Assembly: GCA_026225015.1 (NCBI GenBank)
Contig: JAMFRY010000277.1
Span: 1-9,828, forward strand
DNA from: Alphaproteobacteria bacterium
GTDB lineage: Bacteria > Pseudomonadota > Alphaproteobacteria > Acetobacterales > Acetobacteraceae
Length of the DNA: 9,828 bases
Direction of reading: 5' to 3'
Shown: positions 7,089 through 9,828 of the stretch, piece after piece
Layout of the letters: each line of letters starts with the position of its first letter
Position numbering within the stretch: position 1 is the first letter of the stretch
The notes under the pieces: model-generated
Told to the model about the DNA's origin: nothing
Database searches by the model: none
The model's input: only the letters and a program-made list of their open reading frames with translations
Position numbers and translations under genes: made by a program

Positions 7089-7870
7089 GGTGGGAGAACG
7101 CGCACCGGATCATCCGCACCATCTATCCGCCGGTTGATCTGTTCGAGGATATTTCGCCGCCGCGGGATTGGGAGATTCTTGTTACGGCGGAAGCAAAATT
7201 CAATCCCCGCATCCGGGACATCGTGGGCAATCTGGCGCTGGTGCCGGCGGCGCGGCGCGTTGCGGGACCAACCGCCTCTTTGCTGATGGCGGCGTTCACC
7301 CATGTGAGCAAAGCCCGGCCGAGCCGGTTTTCTGATGGCGCCTACGGCGTATGGTATTGCGGCGACCGCTTCGAGGTGGCGCTGGCGGAAACCCTGTATC
7401 ATTTCGAGCGATTCATGCGGACCACCGCGGAGCCAGCGGGGGATGCGGATTTTCGGGAATTATGCGCCGGCGTGCAAGGCAATTTTGCGCCGGCGCCGCA
7501 GGGTTGCCTGGCGCCGCAGGATTGGGGGCCGGGGCAGATTTTCGGCCGGCAGCAGCGGGCGGAAGGCGCCGATGGCGTGGTGTATGCCAGCGTGCGCTAT
7601 CCGGCGGGGCTGGCGGCGGCGGTGTTTTGGCCCGATTGTATTTCGCTGCCGATCCTGCAGGCGCGGCAGTTCCGCTATCACTGGGATGGCAAACGGACGA
7701 CGCGCTACCTGGTGCACGGGGCGCGGGAATGGGTGCGTCTGCCCGAGGGGAACGCCGGTATTAATCCTGCAGCTATTGCTGGCGGACCGGGATTAGGGCA
7801 TGGGCGGCTTCACGGCGCGGCTGCGGAGCCAGATGGCAAAACCGGCTTCCGTGACGTTGCTGGTGGCTAG
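7085..7870 (+). CDS. RES-domain toxin
   Basis: RES toxins (MbcT, P. putida Res) deplete NAD+ by phosphorolysis or hydrolysis and halt growth. This 261-residue protein has the RES core up to about residue 217. Visible are R81 in SRFSDGAYGVWYCG, E102 in EVALAETLYH and S169 in DGVVYASVRYP, candidates for the conserved Arg, Glu and Ser, and a final YHWDGKRTTRYL (198-209). The start is GTG at 7085, overlapping the antitoxin TGA as GTGA, which implies translational coupling and weak initiation. After about residue 222 the sequence becomes a Gly/Ala-rich tail (GINPAAIAGGPGLGHG...) unlike a RES domain, and its last 78 bases run antisense into the Doc gene. The tail may be a read-through extension after loss of the original stop or a small frameshift near 7750. 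The core appears intact. Confidence 0.87.
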   Translation: MRWENAHRIIRTIYPPVDLFEDISPPRDWEILVTAEAKFNPRIRDIVGNLALVPAARRVAGPTASLLMAAFTHVSKARPSRFSDGAYGVWYCGDRFEVALAETLYHFERFMRTTAEPAGDADFRELCAGVQGNFAPAPQGCLAPQDWGPGQIFGRQQRAEGADGVVYASVRYPAGLAAAVFWPDCISLPILQARQFRYHWDGKRTTRYLVHGAREWVRLPEGNAGINPAAIAGGPGLGHGRLHGAAAEPDGKTGFRDVAGG

Positions 7871-8191
7871 GCCGACGGTGTTTTCGACTGCTTCGATCGC
7901 CGGAACTTCCAATTCCATGTCGTTGGCTTTCAGGAATAGAATGCAAGTAGCCCAGGCGGTGCGCTTATTGCCATCCAAAAAGGCGTGATTTTTAGCGATC
8001 CCAAAAGCATAGGAGGCTGCTAAGTCAAACAGATCGGCGGTATCGTCGTATTCGAATTTGTTCTGCGCGCGGTCGAGTGCGCTCAGGAGCAATGCCTCAT
8101 CGCGCAAGCCATGATAGCCGCCATATTCGCGGATGGACTGGTCATGGAGAAATAGAACGGCGTCGGCTTCGAGAAATTCCGGTGGGTTCAC
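7793..8191 (-). CDS. doc: Doc-type (Fic fold) toxin
   Basis: A 132-residue death-on-curing toxin. Doc proteins phosphorylate elongation factor Tu and so stop translation. The Fic motif HAFLDGNKRTAWA is at 69-81, with H69, D73, N75, K76 and R77 all present, matching HxFx(D/N)xNKR; the protein should be active. The N-terminal half (LHDQSIREYGGYHGLRDEALLLSAL, about 15-39) is also typical of Doc. The start is GTG at 8191, overlapping the antitoxin TGA as GTGA. AGGA (8207-8204) lies 12 bases upstream. It is the second gene of an operon led by an AbrB-type antitoxin rather than by Phd. Its 3' end converges on and overlaps the RES toxin gene. Confidence 0.92.
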   Translation of the reverse strand: MNPPEFLEADAVLFLHDQSIREYGGYHGLRDEALLLSALDRAQNKFEYDDTADLFDLAASYAFGIAKNHAFLDGNKRTAWATCILFLKANDMELEVPAIEAVENTVGLATSNVTEAGFAIWLRSRAVKPPMP

Positions 8192-8415
8192 CTTGTTGCG
8201 AGTTCCTGCAAGGCATCAGCCTGTTCCCGTAGCACGTCCCGGGCGAGGCTGAGTTGACGCTCAAGGACCAGGTTGCGTTTGACGAGCTTGATGCCGTCGG
8301 CAAGTTCAATGAGCGTCATCTCCTGGCCGATTTCCAACCCCATGCGGATACGGGTTTCGGCAGGCAGGGCGATACCGACGGAGTTGCCTTGTTTGCGGAC
8401 AGTGACGATGCTCAT
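8188..8415 (-). CDS. AbrB/MazE-type antitoxin (partner of Doc)
   Basis: A 75-residue antitoxin. Residues 1-47 (VRKQGNSVGIALPAETRIRMGLEIGQEMTLIELADGIKL) form the swapped-hairpin AbrB/MazE DNA-binding domain, with the KQGNS and LP signatures. Residues 48-75 (LVLERQLSLARDVLREQADALQELATR) form an amphipathic helix that probably binds Doc. It starts at ATG 8415 with AGG upstream, and its stop overlaps the doc GTG by 4 bases. Two tandem copies of a 10-bp repeat just upstream overlap the promoter and are likely its operator. Confidence 0.88.
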   Translation of the reverse strand: MSIVTVRKQGNSVGIALPAETRIRMGLEIGQEMTLIELADGIKLVKRNLVLERQLSLARDVLREQADALQELATR

Positions 8416-8423
8416 CTGGACCT

Positions 8424-8445
8424 CATGTAATACACCATGTAATAC
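8424..8445. repeat. Tandem direct repeats, operator candidate of the AbrB-Doc operon
   Basis: CATGTAATAC occurs at 8424-8433 and 8436-8445, a 12-bp period (about one helical turn), starting 9 bases upstream of the antitoxin ATG and covering the putative -10. This fits repression by the AbrB-like antitoxin; binding is inferred. Confidence 0.6.
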
Positions 8446-8467
8446 TACGGTTTAACGGATGACACAA
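8439..8467 (-). promoter_or_regulatory. Candidate promoter of the AbrB-Doc operon
   Basis: Read on the minus strand: TTGTGT (8467-8462), a 17-base spacer, then TATTAC (8444-8439). The match is 3/6 and 4/6 with ideal spacing. The -10 lies inside the distal direct repeat, which would make the operon repressible. Confidence 0.45.
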
Positions 8468-8530
8468 CTCTTGGAACCGGCGGCACGGATTTCCATTTAT
8501 GGGGGTCGGACAAGGATTGAGGGTGCAAAA

Positions 8531-8794
8531 ATGGCGAGCGGTTGGGCGCCGGATAGCGCGGTGCAGGATCAGATCGACGATTCCATCAAGGACGAAGTAT
8601 CGAGAGCCCGCGCCCGGATGCCGTCTGGAGAGGGCGAGGCGTTTTGCGTGGAATGTGGCGAGGAAATCCCAGAAGCCCGCCGCCGCGCGATGCCCGGCGC
8701 GCGGACTTGTGTGGCCTGCCAATCTGAGTTGGACCGACACGTCAGCACCAGCGGCTATAATCGCAGGGGCAACAAAGACAGCCAGCTCAGCTAG
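8531..8794 (+). CDS. DksA/TraR-family C4 zinc-finger protein (YbiI-like)
   Basis: An 87-residue protein, close in length and sequence to E. coli YbiI (88 aa): both begin MASGWA and end with a GYNRRG.KDSQL block (75-86 here). A C4 zinc finger is formed by C39, C42, C60 and C63 (CVEC...CVAC), followed by the PEARRRAMPG stretch between them as in TraR. TraR and DksA bind in the RNA polymerase secondary channel; YbiI's role is not established to my knowledge. D13 and D16 (D..D.S) near the N-terminus resemble the DxxDxA tip of DksA/TraR. The frame extends upstream to 8459, but I choose ATG at 8531 because of the family N-terminus and the GAGGG (8519-8523) 7 bases before it. It is transcribed divergently from the AbrB-Doc operon. 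Confidence 0.88.
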   Translation: MASGWAPDSAVQDQIDDSIKDEVSRARARMPSGEGEAFCVECGEEIPEARRRAMPGARTCVACQSELDRHVSTSGYNRRGNKDSQLS

Positions 8795-8811
8795 CGCTGC
8801 TTGCAGTGCGG

Positions 8812-8854
8812 TGTCTGACGCTAGTGACGGCTGATCACCTTTAGCTGTCAGACA
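8812..8854 (+). terminator. Long hairpin after the zinc-finger gene
   Basis: Arms TGTCTGAC-GCTA (8812-8823) and TAGC-T-GTCAGACA (8842-8854) pair over 12 bp with one bulged T, around an 18-base loop that contains a TGATCA palindrome. It begins 17 bases after the zinc-finger gene stop. There is no T-run on the plus strand, so it may be an atypical terminator or a cruciform/protein-binding structure. Confidence 0.45.
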
Positions 8855-8871
8855 TAGCAGAGCCCAAACCA

Positions 8872-8900
8872 AAATTCTAGCTAGACCCTGGCTAGAATTT
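8872..8900. promoter_or_regulatory. Perfect inverted repeat, operator candidate of the Phd-VapC operon
   Basis: AAATTCTAGC (8872-8881) and GCTAGAATTT (8891-8900) form perfect 10-bp arms around the 9-base TAGACCCTG. It covers the -35 element and ends 16 bases before the antitoxin ATG. Phd/YefM antitoxins repress their own operons at palindromes of this kind. Confidence 0.7.
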
Positions 8901-8910
8901 CAACTATTCT
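8882..8910 (+). promoter_or_regulatory. Candidate promoter of the Phd-VapC operon
   Basis: TAGACC (8882-8887), a 17-base spacer and TATTCT (8905-8910) match the consensus at 4/6 each. The -35 sits inside the inverted repeat. The ATG at 8917 begins 7 bases after the -10, where transcription would start, and no ribosome site precedes it, so the message may be leaderless. Confidence 0.5.
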
Positions 8911-8916
8911 ATCAAA

Positions 8917-9168
8917 ATGATGGAAATCGGTACATTCGAGGCCAAAAATCAGCTTAGTGCGCTGCTGGATTTGGTTGAGCAGGGCGAGGATATTGTCATC
9001 ACACGCCACGGCAAGCCGGTTGCCCGGTTGGTTCCGCCGGACGGGGCATTCAGAAAGCAGGATGCCGCCGCGGCGGCCGCGCGCATTCGCGAAAATGCCC
9101 AAAGGGAGGGGCTGGGGCCTTTCGATTGGGCAGAGTGGAAAACGTTCCGGGATGAAGGCCGGCGTTGA
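8917..9168 (+). CDS. Phd/YefM-family antitoxin (partner of VapC)
   Basis: An 83-residue antitoxin (82 if the second ATG at 8920 is used). The N-terminus MMEIGTFEAKNQLSALLDLVEQGEDIVITRHGKPVARLVP (1-40) is a clear Phd/YefM DNA-binding domain with the AKNQLSALL and ITRHGKPVARL signatures. The C-terminal part (about 45-83), with IRENAQREGLGPFDWAEWKTFRDEGRR, is the toxin-binding tail seen in Phd antitoxins paired with VapC; the conserved-looking aromatic residues there probably insert into the toxin groove. The TGA stop overlaps the toxin start as TTGA. Confidence 0.9.
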   Translation: MMEIGTFEAKNQLSALLDLVEQGEDIVITRHGKPVARLVPPDGAFRKQDAAAAAARIRENAQREGLGPFDWAEWKTFRDEGRR

Positions 9169-9578
9169 GCCTGGTTCTGGATTGCTCGGCGACTCTGGCT
9201 TTTATCTTGCCGGACGAAACAACGCCGGAGGCTGAACAGATTTTGGAAATAATCGTCACCGACGGCGCCTGGGTTCCCTCACTCTGGCGGCTGGAGGTTG
9301 CCAATTCGCTTTCCGCCGCCGTAAGGCGCAAGCGGATAACACAAGCCTTTCGAGATCAAGCCCTGGCGGATCTGGCGTTACTAAATATCCGCACCGATTT
9401 GGAAACGGACCCGATGGCCTGGACAGCAATGCTCGGCTTGGCGGACAGGTTTGGCTTAACCCTTTACGATGCCGCGTATTTGGAACTCTCACTCAGGCGG
9501 AATTTGCGCTTGGCGACATACGATGCAGCTTTGGTCGAAGCGGCTTCAGCAATGGGTACGCCGCACGGTATAAGGTAA
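9165..9578 (+). CDS. vapC: VapC-type PIN-domain ribonuclease toxin
   Basis: A 137-residue toxin. VapC nucleases cut specific RNAs such as initiator tRNA or rRNA, using Mg2+. The PIN acidic set is complete: D6 in LVLDCSATLAF, E44 in WRLEVANSL, D102 in LTLYDAAYLELS and D120 in LATYDAALV, so it should be active. I choose the TTG at 9165, which overlaps the antitoxin TGA by 4 bases and has GAAGG (9154-9158) 6 bases upstream; it gives the standard PIN N-terminus beginning SLVLD. Its target RNA cannot be read from sequence. Confidence 0.92.
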   Translation: MSLVLDCSATLAFILPDETTPEAEQILEIIVTDGAWVPSLWRLEVANSLSAAVRRKRITQAFRDQALADLALLNIRTDLETDPMAWTAMLGLADRFGLTLYDAAYLELSLRRNLRLATYDAALVEAASAMGTPHGIR

Positions 9579-9641
9579 TACAGATACGAGTCTCCGGATG
9601 TCCCGGAAGCAGTTTGACGCGAATAGGGCCTGGAGCGGACG

Positions 9642-9828
9642 ATGAATGCGGTCGAAATCGAAGAGGCCATTTCGACGCTTGCGGAAGCGCCCTTTGATCC
9701 AGCGGAATTCCCCTACGCATTCCTGACCGCCTTCGGCAACAAGGAAACCACGATCAAACGCCTGCGGAAGGGCGAGTCCAACAAGTCCGATCTGGGCGGC
9801 GTGCTGCAGACCAATAACATCCATATCG
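9642..9828 (+). CDS. DNA methyltransferase / type II restriction-modification protein, N-terminus (3' partial)
   Basis: An ATG at 9642 with GGAG (9632-9635) 6 bases upstream opens a frame that runs off the right edge: 62 complete codons. The visible residues (MNAVEIEEAI...FPYAFLTAFGNKETTIKRLR...SNKSDLGGVLQTNNIHI) match my recollection of the N-terminus of class I SAM-dependent DNA methyltransferases of the MmeI-like group, large proteins of roughly 900 residues or more that methylate DNA and often also carry nuclease activity. Catalytic motifs (such as NPPY) lie beyond the window, so activity and domain content cannot be judged. It lies 63 bases after vapC on the same strand. Confidence 0.75.
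   Translation, partial: MNAVEIEEAISTLAEAPFDPAEFPYAFLTAFGNKETTIKRLRKGESNKSDLGGVLQTNNIHI

Noticed and set aside
8424..8445. CRISPR-like repeat
   Set aside because: There are only two 10-bp units with a 2-bp gap, at a promoter; this fits an operator, not an array.
8423..8872. Minus-strand open frame of 149 codons opposite the zinc-finger gene
   Set aside because: It crosses the AbrB-Doc promoter repeats and two hairpins and lies antisense to a well-supported C4 zinc-finger gene.

Overview
The window looks like a chromosomal segment of an alphaproteobacterium, perhaps of the Rhodospirillales/Acetobacterales type. The evidence is a DUF1489 gene (a family I know mainly from alphaproteobacteria), GC-rich coding sequence, a long class I ketol-acid reductoisomerase of 339 residues, and an AT-poor fabD promoter candidate. 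This placement is inference from gene content, not from a search.

Left part (1-6395) is housekeeping. A SAM-dependent methyltransferase with a 'methyltransferase regulatory domain' enters from beyond the left edge on the plus strand and ends at 1511. It converges on a minus-strand block read from right to left: ilvC (6395-5376), a good intrinsic terminator, a DUF1489 gene (5267-4845), then fabD (4781-3825) and fabG (3823-3086), which are 1 base apart, and then metY (3003-1708). These cover branched-chain amino acid synthesis, the malonyl loading and first reduction steps of fatty acid synthesis, and sulfur assimilation into homocysteine. The usual fabG neighbours acpP and fabF are absent here; metY takes their place.

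Right part (about 6580-9828) is an accessory, defence-like region. It holds three toxin-antitoxin modules in 3 kb: Xre/MbcA/ParS antitoxin plus RES-domain toxin (plus strand), AbrB/MazE-type antitoxin plus Doc/Fic toxin (minus strand), and Phd/YefM-type antitoxin plus VapC PIN toxin (plus strand). A small DksA/TraR-type zinc-finger gene (YbiI-like) lies between the second and third. At the right edge begins a protein that resembles the N-terminus of class I/MmeI-like DNA methyltransferases of type II restriction-modification systems; it is cut off after 62 codons.

The three toxin-antitoxin modules share one design. In each, the toxin starts at a non-ATG codon (GTG, GTG, TTG) that overlaps the antitoxin's TGA stop by 4 bases. 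Each module also has repeated or inverted sequence upstream of the antitoxin that looks like an operator: two 18-bp near-palindromes 28 bp apart (RES module), a tandem 10-bp direct repeat over the -10 element (Doc module), and a perfect 10-bp inverted repeat at the -35 element (VapC module). The VapC module appears to give a leaderless mRNA. No single novel machine is evident; the most interesting material is the compact toxin-antitoxin cluster, its regulatory sites, and the restriction-modification gene that continues past the window.
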